Shown: positions 53,190 through 62,972, counted from the stretch's first letter. The stretch: DNA of 64,000 nt from Actinomycetaceae bacterium (GCA_028724265.1 JAQYDG010000008.1:116161-180160), one strand, 5' to 3'. Translations and numbers: made by a program. The notes: generated by a model from the letters alone, not told the origin.

Positions 53190-53254
53190 ACAAGCTCCTT
53201 TACACATCCTTAAAGAACTTATGACAAGGCTTGCCATAGAACATACTGAGAACA

Positions 53255-53298
53255 TAAAAGTGTGCGGCCGCAGGCTCGAAAGCCACACAACCGCACAC
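53255..53298 (-). terminator. Rho-independent terminator of the MT0933-type gene
   Basis: On the minus strand GTGTGCGG pairs with CCGCACAC (53260-53267 with 53291-53298), enclosing an inner GGCT-TTCG-AGCC stem, and is followed by TTTTATGTT. Confidence 0.75.
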
Positions 53299-53364
53299 CC
53301 AAAGGTCGGGACGCGCTGCACAAACATGCAGCACCTCCAATCCGCTCGGTTCAGAGCTTAGATG

Positions 53365-53538
53365 TCACTCGTTGCCGAGCTTTTCATCCACAGAATCGCG
53401 AAGCTCGCTCACCTTTTTTGCCTTGTCAGCGTCCAGGTGTTCCTTTGCGAGGTCTTCAGCCTTATCGAGGACGGAATCAGAAGCCTCTTCAAGTTTGTCA
53501 CTGTTCAGCGCGTCCTTGGCCTTATCAACAAGTCCCAT
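53365..53538 (-). CDS. Small MT0933-antitoxin-like / CsbD-like protein
   Basis: A 57-residue helical, highly charged protein: MGLVDKAKDALNSDKLEEASD followed by K/D/E-rich repeats. It matches the pattern of the actinobacterial MT0933_antitox family, which were named as antitoxins although many have no toxin partner. No toxin gene is adjacent here. ATG 53538 has the strongest ribosome site in the window (AAAGGAGG), and a terminator follows, so the gene is probably well expressed as a stress-type protein. Confidence 0.7.
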   Translation of the reverse strand: MGLVDKAKDALNSDKLEEASDSVLDKAEDLAKEHLDADKAKKVSELRDSVDEKLGNE

Positions 53539-53633
53539 GGAACGCCTCCTTTCTCTCACCTGCGCCGCCGGGAGAGCGGCCTTTCGCATGTCAGTCTACG
53601 TGCTGTGGCGTGGGCAACGCCAGAGTTTCATCG

Positions 53634-54164
53634 ATGGAAGAATCAGGAATGCGCTCCCCGCACGCAGCACACAGCCGACATACGGCGTCATACAATCTTC
53701 TGGTGAACACCCACGACGCAGCATTTCTCGCAAGAACTCTGATGGACGCCTTCGGCCTCGCCGACTGGCAGTTCCGATTTGACCATGCTCGACGCCGCGC
53801 CGGAATGACCGATTTTGGTTCCAAAACGATCAGCCTTTCTCAACCACTCACTCAGCTGTATGACGATGCTCTGGTTCGCCGAGTCATCCTGCACGAAATC
53901 GCGCACGCCCTAGTTGGTAGGAACCACGGACACGACGCTTCCTGGCGTGCGGTGGCCTCCCGCATTGGCGCCGACCCGCACGCATCACTGCGCAATGCCC
54001 CTCAGCTTGAGGCGCCATGGGTCGGCATCTGCCCGCGCGGACACCGCACCACGCGCTTCCGCAGGCCGACCAGGCCGATGTCGTGTGCACAATGTTCCAA
54101 GCACTTTGATCGACGCTACCTGTTCAACTGGTATTTTCACGGCGAACGCGTCAGCGTGGGATGA
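53634..54164 (+). CDS. SprT-like zinc metalloprotease
   Basis: A 176-residue protein with the zincin motif HEIAH (His 87, Glu 88, His 91) followed by GHDASWRAVASRIG, and a C-terminal zinc-ribbon-like CPRGH ... CAQC. SprT-like proteins (Spartan relatives) may act on DNA-protein crosslinks; bacterial roles are unclear. The start is uncertain: ATG 53634 or ATG 53649. It is divergent from the MT0933-like gene. Confidence 0.85.
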   Translation: MEESGMRSPHAAHSRHTASYNLLVNTHDAAFLARTLMDAFGLADWQFRFDHARRRAGMTDFGSKTISLSQPLTQLYDDALVRRVILHEIAHALVGRNHGHDASWRAVASRIGADPHASLRNAPQLEAPWVGICPRGHRTTRFRRPTRPMSCAQCSKHFDRRYLFNWYFHGERVSVG

Positions 54165-54288
54165 ACTTTATGATATTTCTCCCGTGCCGCAATCCACCCG
54201 TGACGACCAGTTGCTCTACCATCGATGTGAAACCTACCAACGATCCACATCTGGCTTTCGAACCTCCAGCTCATCAATAATTGATATA

Positions 54289-55731
54289 TCAATCGACATC
54301 GGGAACCGTTATTGGCATTATCTCGACGCGATTGATGCGGACAGGAGAGTGAGCGGCGTTCGCTGAAACCATAATGGTATGTTTTCCTTCCCCTAACGGC
54401 ACTCGAAGGACGAGAGGTTGATAGAAGTCAGATCTAGAGAGCTCAAAATCTCTCGCTGAAGCTTCCCCATCCACCGAATACCTGACCAGAGCTGGCGAAC
54501 CAGGAGTTGCCACCACTGTAGACGCATAGAGGATAATCGAATAGCGCATTGGAGCGCCAACCGAAAACGTCCACGATACCGCATCGTCATAGCTCCGCAA
54601 ACCGTCCACGCTTTTCCCACCCAAAGCACGCTTGTCGTCAACGAGAGTGAGGCTCTTACTTATACTCGATGTATCAGTTGCCAGCAGCCTCGTCCTCCGA
54701 GGCTCACCAGATGGAACGCGCATTAACTGGTAAGACGGCGTGGGGATCACCCTAGTCAACGAACCATCAGAATTGAACTCAACAGGCTGTATACGCACAC
54801 TCCGATCCCATCCGGCACCAGAAAACTTCGCAGCGTGGTACACCATGATCGTTTCTTTTCCATCTGGAGATTCAACGAAGCTATTATGCCCTGGCCCCCA
54901 CACATCATTGGCCATCTGCATAATAGGTTCAGCCTTTTTGATCCACGCCTCGGGAGTATCAAGTTCTGCATCAACCGGCGCGGTAAGGAGACCTACGCAG
55001 TACGAGTCAGTCCACGACCCGGAGGCCGAATAAGCAATATTCACCGTTTTTCCATGGACAATGGCAACAGGGCCTTCGTTAACGAGAGGTGTACCTACCT
55101 TTTCCCACGATAATTGCGGCTTGGAAATGAGAATCTTTTCCCGCTCAACTTCTAGAGGAGAAATCATTTTTGAAATGTACAAGTTTTGAGCAATATTCTC
55201 ATTACCTTGCCACCCTGACCACACAAGATACCGACCTGTTTTATTTGCAACTACTGTGGCATCAATAGCGAACTTGTCATCCATACCAACAAGCGGGCGC
55301 TCCGTCCACGTGGAGCTCATCAAGTGCGAATCGCTCGATTCGAGAACGTACGTTCTGTGGATATCGTCAGCATGGGTACATGCCGAAAAATATACATACC
55401 AGTGCTCGTCGAGGAAGTGTAGCTCCGGAGCCCACAGTTGTTCAAGTTCCGCGTGATTACTAAAGATAGTGACAGGCTCAGCTCCATCTATATCTGTGAG
55501 ATTAGTAGAGGACTGCAGCACAATAGAATCATCAACAATATGGATGTAATAGTAGATGCCATGCTCTTTGATGATCCATGGATCCGCACCTTCAGCAGCG
55601 ATTTGCGGCGTCATCATCCCACCATCATGCACACTATCCGAAGGAACAGGCTGCGCATCTGCCCCACAACCGGCAAGAGCCATGTGCATCATCACTATCA
55701 GCGCGCTGAAAGCCATTCCTTTACGTTTCAT
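54289..55731 (-). CDS. GH43-family glycosidase lipoprotein
   Basis: A 480-residue lipoprotein with lipobox A-L-A-G-C (Cys 22). The five-bladed GH43 domain has the base in GADPWI (Asp 50), the pKa modulator in AIDATV (Asp 157) and the acid in NEGPVAI (Glu 219). GH43 enzymes act on arabinans, xylans or galactans. The C-terminal ~130 residues form a beta-rich, CBM-like module. ATG 55731 follows AGGGACAACG. It is the last gene of the sugar-uptake operon, so the substrate is probably a plant-type arabinose or galactose polymer; that is inference. Confidence 0.85.
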   Translation of the reverse strand: MKRKGMAFSALIVMMHMALAGCGADAQPVPSDSVHDGGMMTPQIAAEGADPWIIKEHGIYYYIHIVDDSIVLQSSTNLTDIDGAEPVTIFSNHAELEQLWAPELHFLDEHWYVYFSACTHADDIHRTYVLESSDSHLMSSTWTERPLVGMDDKFAIDATVVANKTGRYLVWSGWQGNENIAQNLYISKMISPLEVEREKILISKPQLSWEKVGTPLVNEGPVAIVHGKTVNIAYSASGSWTDSYCVGLLTAPVDAELDTPEAWIKKAEPIMQMANDVWGPGHNSFVESPDGKETIMVYHAAKFSGAGWDRSVRIQPVEFNSDGSLTRVIPTPSYQLMRVPSGEPRRTRLLATDTSSISKSLTLVDDKRALGGKSVDGLRSYDDAVSWTFSVGAPMRYSIILYASTVVATPGSPALVRYSVDGEASARDFELSRSDFYQPLVLRVPLGEGKHTIMVSANAAHSPVRINRVEIMPITVPDVD

Positions 55732-55806
55732 CGTTGTCCCTGACTACCGGTCGCTGTCTTTTCCATCCATCGCCGTACTTCGTGCACGCCGCTACACAAT
55801 TCGTCA

Positions 55807-57624
55807 TCAGGCTGTTGTTCCCTTCGCCCACGAACGATGGTGACCATCGTTGATCATGCGTATACGTTCAGGTGCACATTTGAACTGGCGGTCATAGGTC
55901 AGGAGTCCATTCATCTCCTGTTCCACATCAGTCAGCTGCGTATAACAAAAGCCCCACAACGAGTCAGACGCATAGATTGCGGATACGATCCTTTGATATT
56001 CCTCTACGAAGCTTTCAGCATCCTCGACTGACGTGTACCCCCATCCACGTGACTCATGAGTCAAAGCAATGCCCCCGCATTCCGTCAGCACAATCGGCTG
56101 TCCGTGGTATTCAAATCCAGGAGCAAAAATTTCTCGCCCGCTCAACGACATCCTCGTCAGTCCTTCGACGGATGCGATTACCTCCCGAAACTCTGCATAC
56201 TGCTCGGCATCATCAGACTGACCGTGACCGTAATTATGGATTGCGCAAATATCCGTCTCAGTTTGCTCCCATCCATCGTTGGATTCAACAAGGCGCGTCG
56301 AATCCAACGCGTGGATCAAGTGGTAGAGAGCTTGTGAGTAGTGTTGCTGCGTTCGCTCAGAACTAATCGATGGCACTCCCCAGCTCTCATTTAACGGCAC
56401 CCACACAACAATGCACGGATGGGAACGATCACGTCGAACAATTTCAGTCCACTCGGCTGTCAGCCTCTGAACAGCACGATTGGAAAAAACAGGTATTGCG
56501 GCGCTCTCTTCCCAGACGAGGAAACCGAGTGTATCTGCCCAGTACAAGAAGCGAGGATCTTCCACTTTCTGGTGTTTTCTGCACCCGTTGAAACCCAATG
56601 TTTTTGCTGCTTCAATATCTTTACGAAAATCGTCGTCATCAGGAGCCGTCAGGAGCCCATCCGGCCAATAGCCCTGGTCGAGAACGAGTTTCTGATAGTA
56701 AGGTCGGTTATTCAGGAAGATCATGCCATCTTTAGCCTCCACTTTACGCAACCCAACATACGACTGCACCGTATCAAGAACATCGGAGGAATCACCGTCG
56801 GTGAGTTCAAACGTGACGTCGATGAGGTGTGGGTGTTCTGGGCTCCACAAGTAATCACCTTCTCCATGGACGCCGAGATTGAAAATATGTTCTTGCCCAT
56901 AGTCGACTCTCAACCGCATATGACGATGAGTCCATACAACAGTCCCCTGAGCGATCAAACGATCCTTATACGCTAGCGAGTAACGTAGCTCGTCACCAAC
57001 GTGCGCAGAGCTACTTTCAACCTCAAGATCAACACATCCTCGGTCAATATCGCAGACGTAGTGCACGGAATCCAGATGACGCTCGTTCAATACCTCAATC
57101 CACACTGTTTGCCATATCCCAGTGCTTCGGGTGTACCAAATACCTTCTGGAGCTGTTCTCCAGTATTGTTTTCCGCGTTGTATTGTTTCGTCATCCAGAA
57201 CATCCTGGACGCGCACAACGATATTCTGCATGCCTTCACCACGTAACTCGTCTGTCACGTCAACCGAGAATGGAGTCTCCCCTCCAGTGTGGTGAGCAAC
57301 GTACTCTCCGTTAATGTAAACGCGCGCATCATAATCAACTGCGCCAAAATGAAGGATCACCCGTTGGTCCGCCTGCACAGAGTCAATATCGAACACCTTT
57401 CGGTACCACACCACATCATGACGTGTCTGATCGTTGATACCACTGAGCGCAGATTCATAGACAAAAGGAACCGCGATCTTCAGAGGAAAAACATCGAGAT
57501 CATCACCGTCGTACCACTTTTGCTGAAGGCCAACGTTCTCGTCATCAAAGGCAAACTCCCACTCACCATTCAAATTCGTCCACCGATCGCGTCGAAACTG
57601 CGGCCTTGGATACTCACTACGCAT
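55807..57624 (-). CDS. Glycoside hydrolase family 2 (beta-galactosidase/glucuronidase type)
   Basis: A 605-residue GH2 enzyme without signal peptide: N-terminal sugar-binding jelly roll (FRRDRWTNLNGEWEF, then DYDARVYINGEYV), the immunoglobulin-like domain, and a TIM barrel with acid/base Glu 413 in PLNESWGV and nucleophile Glu 515 in VLTECGG. It is presumably cytosolic, hydrolysing imported oligosaccharides that the GH43 lipoprotein releases. Substrate (galactose, glucuronic acid or arabinose-linked) is not readable. It lies between the permease and GH43 genes. Confidence 0.88.
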   Translation of the reverse strand: MRSEYPRPQFRRDRWTNLNGEWEFAFDDENVGLQQKWYDGDDLDVFPLKIAVPFVYESALSGINDQTRHDVVWYRKVFDIDSVQADQRVILHFGAVDYDARVYINGEYVAHHTGGETPFSVDVTDELRGEGMQNIVVRVQDVLDDETIQRGKQYWRTAPEGIWYTRSTGIWQTVWIEVLNERHLDSVHYVCDIDRGCVDLEVESSSAHVGDELRYSLAYKDRLIAQGTVVWTHRHMRLRVDYGQEHIFNLGVHGEGDYLWSPEHPHLIDVTFELTDGDSSDVLDTVQSYVGLRKVEAKDGMIFLNNRPYYQKLVLDQGYWPDGLLTAPDDDDFRKDIEAAKTLGFNGCRKHQKVEDPRFLYWADTLGFLVWEESAAIPVFSNRAVQRLTAEWTEIVRRDRSHPCIVVWVPLNESWGVPSISSERTQQHYSQALYHLIHALDSTRLVESNDGWEQTETDICAIHNYGHGQSDDAEQYAEFREVIASVEGLTRMSLSGREIFAPGFEYHGQPIVLTECGGIALTHESRGWGYTSVEDAESFVEEYQRIVSAIYASDSLWGFCYTQLTDVEQEMNGLLTYDRQFKCAPERIRMINDGHHRSWAKGTTA

Positions 57625-57703
57625 TCTCGTTACTACTTTCTACAACACAGACAGGTTTCAGATAGCTCTTGGAACCTCTGCACTTTTGAGGTTGAAAATC
57701 GGG

Positions 57704-58537
57704 TTATTTGATGCCACTTGAGAGAGAAAGGGCTTGCATGAAGTATTTCTGAGCAAATATAAACATGAGCAGCATGGGAACGAGTGCGATCAGCGCGCCA
57801 GCAACAGCAATACCTGGGAAGGTCTGATACTGCCCTTGAAGAAGCTGCAAACCTGGCGTAATCGGCATCGTATCTACATCCGTCATCACAATCGATGGCC
57901 AGAGGAAATCGTTCCAAGCACCCGTAAAGGTAAACAATGCCACCACTGTAAGTGCTGGCTTTATCAGCGGCAAAATAATCTTTGAAAATATCTGCCAGTG
58001 ATTAGCGCCATCTACCCGCGCCGCTTCGTCGAGTTCACGCGGAATCCCTCGCACAAATTGCTGAACAAGAAAGATGTTATACACCCCAGCTGCCCCTGGA
58101 ACAATGACGGCCAGTGGAGTATTAACCCATCCAAGCATATCCACAATCTTGTAGTTTGGGATAAGGTTCAGAACAGTCGGGAACATCATCGTTCCTAAAA
58201 GGAAAGCGAAGATTGCGTCCCTGCCACGAAACTCTAATCGTGTGTACCCGTACGAGGCGAGAGCAACAAGCACAACAACCAGCACCGTCTGCCCTGCCGC
58301 AATCACAAAAGAATTAACAAACCAGCGCAACACAGGGGTTTGCCCGCTGTTATTCATCAGTGTTGCGAGATTCTCGAGTGACCAGTGGCGCGGAAGAAGA
58401 TGAAAATCAGAGGACGTGATTTCGTTGTTGGATTTGAAAGCAGTAAAAAATGCCCACACCACAGGAAAAATCCACACGATACTAAAGAACGCAAGCGTCA
58501 CAAACGATATGACGCGCACTACAGGATGAATCTTCAT
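57704..58537 (-). CDS. Carbohydrate ABC transporter permease (MalG type)
   Basis: A 277-residue membrane permease with six helices and the inner-loop motif G-I-P-R-E-L-D-E-A-A-R-V-D-G-A near 165-180 (the EAA loop that docks the ATPase). ATG 58537 begins one base after the upstream permease stop, following GGAGGAGAGG, so the two permeases are tightly coupled. No ATPase is encoded in the operon, so a shared MsiK-type ATPase elsewhere is expected (inference). Confidence 0.92.
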   Translation of the reverse strand: MKIHPVVRVISFVTLAFFSIVWIFPVVWAFFTAFKSNNEITSSDFHLLPRHWSLENLATLMNNSGQTPVLRWFVNSFVIAAGQTVLVVVLVALASYGYTRLEFRGRDAIFAFLLGTMMFPTVLNLIPNYKIVDMLGWVNTPLAVIVPGAAGVYNIFLVQQFVRGIPRELDEAARVDGANHWQIFSKIILPLIKPALTVVALFTFTGAWNDFLWPSIVMTDVDTMPITPGLQLLQGQYQTFPGIAVAGALIALVPMLLMFIFAQKYFMQALSLSSGIK

Positions 58538-58538
58538 G

Positions 58539-59492
58539 TCAGTCGCCTCTCCTCCGGATCACGACAAACTGAATGGCCGACACCACAAGGATGACGAGAC
58601 CCAGAATGACTGCCATCGCTGAAGCCATACCGGCTGCTGGAATTCCCGCCCCGAACGCATTTTCCTGAATGCTCATTAAGAGGACTTTAGTGGAATTGTT
58701 CGGTCCGCCGTTCGTCAACATTAACGGCTGCCCGTACACGTTAAACTGCGCGATAGTTGTGGTAACAATAGTGAAGAAAAGAGGAAATCGGATGGCTGGA
58801 ATTTGAATACTGCGAAATATTCGCATCCAACCAGCTCCATCAAGGGTGGCCGCTTCGATTTCCTCACGAGGCACTCCCCCAAGTGCCGCAACATAGATAA
58901 CGAGGTTCTGGCCAATACACCACCAGACCGTTATACCGATAATGGCAGCCCACGCCCATGGCTGCGTTGAAGGAATATTGACCCGCAGCCCAAACCACTT
59001 TGGCAAAGGGCCGTATGACAAGCTGAGCAGAAATGACCAAATGAGCATCACAGCTGAAACGGCAAAAAGCGCAGGAACATAAAAGATCGCTTGAAAGATT
59101 TTACGAAATCGCACCTGTGTTTGCAGCAAAGCTGCAAACACCAATGGAATAGCCACACATAATGGGACAACAATAATAACGAAGAGAACCGTTGCCCCGA
59201 GTCCCCTCACTAGTTGTTCGTGATATATCGAGTTGGTGTCGAAGATCAATTCTTTGAAGTTCTGCAAACCAATCCATTTCGGAGTATCAAACAGAGTCCA
59301 TTTTGTGAAGGACACGTAGATACCGAATACCGCTGGCATGAGAAAGAACAACAGGAAAATGACCGCATGAGGCCCCACAAACAATACCGGCCAGAGCCCG
59401 GATCCCTTGTGCAGGGAACGTCTATTCCTACCCCTCGGTTTTCCCGAGCTTTGGAACCCGGGACGTGAAGATGCTAGTCTCGTCTCCCCCAT
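58539..59492 (-). CDS. Carbohydrate ABC transporter permease (MalF type)
   Basis: A 317-residue inner-membrane permease with six helices: GLWPVLFVGPHAVIFLLFF, the AFGIYVSFTKWTLF loop and the EAA motif G-G-V-P-R-E-E-I-E-A-A-T-L-D-G. It forms the heterodimer channel with the next gene. ATG 59492 is preceded by GAGGGG; GTG 59561 would add 23 polar residues and is the alternative. It lies 155 nt downstream of the binding-protein gene. Confidence 0.88.
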   Translation of the reverse strand: MGETRLASSRPGFQSSGKPRGRNRRSLHKGSGLWPVLFVGPHAVIFLLFFLMPAVFGIYVSFTKWTLFDTPKWIGLQNFKELIFDTNSIYHEQLVRGLGATVLFVIIVVPLCVAIPLVFAALLQTQVRFRKIFQAIFYVPALFAVSAVMLIWSFLLSLSYGPLPKWFGLRVNIPSTQPWAWAAIIGITVWWCIGQNLVIYVAALGGVPREEIEAATLDGAGWMRIFRSIQIPAIRFPLFFTIVTTTIAQFNVYGQPLMLTNGGPNNSTKVLLMSIQENAFGAGIPAAGMASAMAVILGLVILVVSAIQFVVIRRRGD

Positions 59493-59647
59493 GTCAACTC
59501 TGCCCCTCTCACCATCTGATGCGCTCTCAGAATCGGCTCTTTCTGCGTCATACCGACCCACTTGCTGTCCCGAGTTACTCTGAGAGATGCTTACCGAAAA
59601 AATAGCTCCTCATGAGTATCGACAAACAATGTGGTCAGAATGCTCAG

Positions 59648-60898
59648 TTAGTGTTGAGCCACTTTCTGTTCGACGGTTTTCTGGATTGTAGCCATTGTGG
59701 AAGCAATATCGGCTTTCTTATCGATCATGTCCCAAGCTCGAGCATCGATTTCAGAATTGACATAGCTCAGCCCAGGCGTGGTAATAATGTTCACTGCGTT
59801 GGACATCTTCGAATCCTTCAGAAGGAATGATTGAGGCATCGACGTATATTCTGCATTCTCTAACATTCCTGTGGCGGATGGGTTCGCGCCCGATTTCAAC
59901 ATCTCCAACTGGTTCGACTGCAACCACTCCATCAGTGCAGCCATGCCCTTCATTTTTTCTGCTGATCGCTCTGCTGAAGCTTTCACAATCACATACTGAT
60001 CAGTTCCTGAGCACTGCACTAGATTGTCTACATCCCACTGTGGAACTAACGACTCACCCCACTTGAATTTTGCATCCTTGAAGGTATTGAGCATCCACGT
60101 TCCTTCGGGCATAAAGATGACCTTCCCATTCAGAAATGCCTTATCTGCATCCTCACCGTTAGGAACCATGTAACCGGAATCTGCAAGTTTCTGAAGCTCG
60201 GCAAACACCGCTGTAGAGGTCTTGTTATCAACAGAAATTTTGTGTGCATCGTCTAGCCATGTGCCTCCCATCTGCAGATATAAGTTGTCATAATTCTGGA
60301 AAGGCCACGCATTCGCATAGGAATACACGCCATCTGCCTTTGCCTTCGCACCAGCCGCTTCGATTTCATCAAACGTGATGATGCCATCGTCAAGAGCCCC
60401 AGGTACGTACTTATCTACTAAATCCTTGTTGTAATACGAGATCCATGTAGGCATCGTACCGGGCACGCCGTACTGTTGCCCGTCCACTTGACCAGCCTTC
60501 CACGCAGCGGGGACATAAGCCGCTGCAGTCACTTTCGTTCCGTTCAAGGAATCGCCCCAAGGAGCCAATATGCCCTGGCTCTGCCATGTTGGCACCTCTT
60601 CCGAGGCGACGACTGCAATATCAGGAACATCCTTCCCGCTCCTGGCTGCAGTAGCTAGCTTGGCGTTAAAGGTCTCTTTTTTCATCGACACCATCTTTAC
60701 TTTGTAGGTGGGGTTCGTAGCGTTATACGCGTTAAAGGTTGCTTGCTGAGCTTCAGCATCCGGGCCTGATGTCTGCGTCCAAATCGTTATTTCTTTGCTC
60801 TCTGCACCAGCTGAGGAGGATGAACCTCCGCATGCCGAAAGGCTCGAAGCGAGCAAGCCGGCGGTACATATGATTGCTATTTTTGTTACCTTGTTCAT
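59648..60898 (-). CDS. ABC transporter carbohydrate-binding lipoprotein
   Basis: A 416-residue family-1 solute-binding protein with a lipoprotein signal (MNKVTKIAII, then L-S-A-C-G, Cys 23). The mature two-lobe protein contains WTQTSGPDAEAQQATF, VPDIAVVAS and GVPGTMPTWISYYNKDL. It captures the sugar outside and delivers it to the two downstream permeases. The start ATG 60898 follows GGAGAAGAC; a longer frame from 61150 is not used. First gene of the five-gene operon. Confidence 0.92.
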   Translation of the reverse strand: MNKVTKIAIICTAGLLASSLSACGGSSSSAGAESKEITIWTQTSGPDAEAQQATFNAYNATNPTYKVKMVSMKKETFNAKLATAARSGKDVPDIAVVASEEVPTWQSQGILAPWGDSLNGTKVTAAAYVPAAWKAGQVDGQQYGVPGTMPTWISYYNKDLVDKYVPGALDDGIITFDEIEAAGAKAKADGVYSYANAWPFQNYDNLYLQMGGTWLDDAHKISVDNKTSTAVFAELQKLADSGYMVPNGEDADKAFLNGKVIFMPEGTWMLNTFKDAKFKWGESLVPQWDVDNLVQCSGTDQYVIVKASAERSAEKMKGMAALMEWLQSNQLEMLKSGANPSATGMLENAEYTSMPQSFLLKDSKMSNAVNIITTPGLSYVNSEIDARAWDMIDKKADIASTMATIQKTVEQKVAQH

Positions 60899-61268
60899 GT
60901 CTTCTCCATTGAATAGATACGGCACACCGAGGTGCCACTCACGATTGCCATGTGACTGTCGCTGAGCAATCGACGGGCAGCCACACAGCGCTTCGCTGTA
61001 GAAAGTACACTGTGCAGCGCTGCGCATACTCACATCTTCACACCACCCCATAAGGCGAACAATACGAAAACTTGCTAACTGCGTGCATTTTCGTGCATAC
61101 ATAAAAGAAAGATGATACGCGTCATGTAAAATAGTTTGCAATATGCGCAACTATCTTTTTTCGTTCGCAGGCGTTCAAGAATGAGCTGCGCATGGACTCA
61201 ACAATGCTGCACTACTTTACGTCACGCGTACAATGGCAGCGGCATTCTTCACAAAAGGAGTAACGTCA
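60899..61268. promoter_or_regulatory. Divergent control region of the sugar operon and its ArsR regulator
   Basis: The 370-bp region lies between the binding-protein gene and the regulator. Candidate operators by eye: ATAGTTTGCAATATGCGCAA and CTAT (61131-61154; ATAGTT/AACTAT arms), ATGATACGCGTCAT (61112-61125) with an ACGCGT core, and a second ACGCGT near 61213-61226. GTGCAT is also directly repeated near 61083-61099. Binding is unproven. Confidence 0.45.
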
Positions 61269-62195
61269 ATGGAGTTGTCCTTCGATGAACGATCACTCGA
61301 CGTGTATAAGGCACTTGGGTCTGCACCACGCCTTCATATTCTCAATCAGCTCGCAAGAGAACCATTGACGGCAACTGAACTTTCCAAGCGTCTCCATCTG
61401 AGTAAAGCTGTTCTATCCCGCCACTTGACACAGCTCAAATCGGCTGGGCTTATCCAAGAAACTGATGACGCAACGCGTCACGACGGCCGAAAGAAGTACT
61501 TTTCTATGAAAGTAGATCACGCAGAGATCGTGTTCCCGCGTAAGGTCTACCTACCATTTCAATCGAAACATCAAGAAATTCCCGTTGGCTTTTATTCCGA
61601 TTTCTATGTGGAACCAACATGCGGATTGGTCACCTCGAAAAGGATTATTGGACGAATAGATGAGCCTCGATCTTTCGGGGAGACAGCACGGATGCATGCA
61701 TCCCTGTTGTGGTTCAACAATGGCTTCGTTGAATACCGCATCCCCAATCCCCTTGAACAGGGCCTCGAACCTGAAATGTTGGAGATTTCTGCTGAACTAT
61801 CCAGCGAATACCCTGGTTCTAATAATGAGTGGCCAAGCGACATCACGTTTAGCGTGAATGGTACGCAGGTGGCGACGTGGACGTGCCCGGGAAATTTTTC
61901 AGATGTGCGTGGAAAACTCACGCCTTTATGGTGGGATTCGTCATTTAGCCAATATGGCTTGCTCAAACATATCCGTATCAATCGGAAGAACGTCGGGATC
62001 GACGGCGAAGAAGTTTCACGTGTAACAATTCGCGATCTCAACCTCACGAACTCGCCGTTCATCAATCTTCGGATCGGAATAGAGCCGAATGCGGTACATA
62101 ACGGAGGTGTGACGATTTTCGGCCGCGATTTTGGTAACCATCCGCAGGATATCGTGGTGACGCTCTACTATTCGCACGCAGATACCTCTGAATGA
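61269..62195 (+). CDS. ArsR-family regulator with large C-terminal effector domain
   Basis: A 308-residue regulator. Residues 1-85 are an ArsR winged helix: APRLHILNQLAREPLTATELSKRLHLSKAVLSRHLTQLKSAGLI without a visible metal-binding cysteine cluster. Residues ~105-308 are a separate beta-rich domain with WNNGF-, PSDITF-, WTCPG- and VHNGGVTIFG-like segments, presumably sensing a sugar; the type is not identified. ATG 61269 follows AGGAG. It is divergent from the operon, so it probably controls it. Confidence 0.82.
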   Translation: MELSFDERSLDVYKALGSAPRLHILNQLAREPLTATELSKRLHLSKAVLSRHLTQLKSAGLIQETDDATRHDGRKKYFSMKVDHAEIVFPRKVYLPFQSKHQEIPVGFYSDFYVEPTCGLVTSKRIIGRIDEPRSFGETARMHASLLWFNNGFVEYRIPNPLEQGLEPEMLEISAELSSEYPGSNNEWPSDITFSVNGTQVATWTCPGNFSDVRGKLTPLWWDSSFSQYGLLKHIRINRKNVGIDGEEVSRVTIRDLNLTNSPFINLRIGIEPNAVHNGGVTIFGRDFGNHPQDIVVTLYYSHADTSE

Positions 62196-62231
62196 TCGGC
62201 CAGGGAGCAACATGGACGCGGGCCTGATGCG

Positions 62232-62972
62232 CTAGTCGAATGGAACAATCCAATGCTGATCCTGGTGAGCGGCAAAACACATCGCAATCTGTTCGGGAGT
62301 GTTTTTTGTCAGCTCTAATTCGGGCAGGCGGTCGGGTTCGTAATACCGCGCTGCGAGGGTTTCACTGTTCGGCATGAACTCGCCGCTCACATACTCGCAC
62401 TCCACAAAGAAACTAATGATCCCAAACACCTGCGTTGTGTGGTTGTGCTTGCGCTTATCGATCACGGCGATCAGGCGCTTCGGCCGAACGTCCACGCCCG
62501 CTTCTTCTTGCGCCTCTTTCGCAGTATTCTCAGCAACGGACAGATTCACATCTACCCACCCGCCCGGCAGAGCCCATTTACCCGACGTTTCCTGCACGAG
62601 CAGGATTTTATTATTCCGTATAATGGCTGCCCGCGTGTCAATCTTGGGGGTCTGATACCCAGACTCTGCAAGGAACACTTTCTCGATCTGTCCAACGGGC
62701 TGCTGTGCCAAGGACGAAAGCATCTGAGCAGCAATTTGACGAATACGCGTGTACCGCTCCCGATCGAAAACATCCTGGGCGTAGTACAAGCCGGTTTGCC
62801 CGATCGCCTGGAGCTCGACCACAAGAGGTATGAACGAGTCACTGGGCGCAAGCGAGCCGCGCTCCTGGTAACGCCCGTCCTGCAGGTAGCGCTCGTCATG
62901 GAAATGCTCACCATCCGGGATGGACGCAGAACCCGACCCTCGCGCGGCACGATCGTCAGGCATCCGTGACAT
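62232..62972 (-). CDS. Nudix hydrolase with Nudix_N domain
   Basis: A 246-residue protein. The N-terminal ~100 residues are a Nudix_N-type module (LQAIGQTGLYYAQDVFDRERYTRIRQI). The Nudix box lies at about 137-160: G-G-W-V-D-V-N-L-S-V-A-E, then A-K-E-A-Q-E-E-A-G-V; the canonical R-E-U-x-E-E core reads K-E-A-Q-E-E. These enzymes hydrolyse ADP-ribose, CDP-choline or similar nucleoside diphosphates. ATG 62972 is preceded by GGGAGGG. It overlaps the HD gene by 17 nt. Confidence 0.88.
   Translation of the reverse strand: MSRMPDDRAARGSGSASIPDGEHFHDERYLQDGRYQERGSLAPSDSFIPLVVELQAIGQTGLYYAQDVFDRERYTRIRQIAAQMLSSLAQQPVGQIEKVFLAESGYQTPKIDTRAAIIRNNKILLVQETSGKWALPGGWVDVNLSVAENTAKEAQEEAGVDVRPKRLIAVIDKRKHNHTTQVFGIISFFVECEYVSGEFMPNSETLAARYYEPDRLPELELTKNTPEQIAMCFAAHQDQHWIVPFD

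Noticed and set aside
53365..53538. Toxin-antitoxin system around the MT0933-like gene
   Set aside because: No toxin-like partner is adjacent; the family is often solitary.
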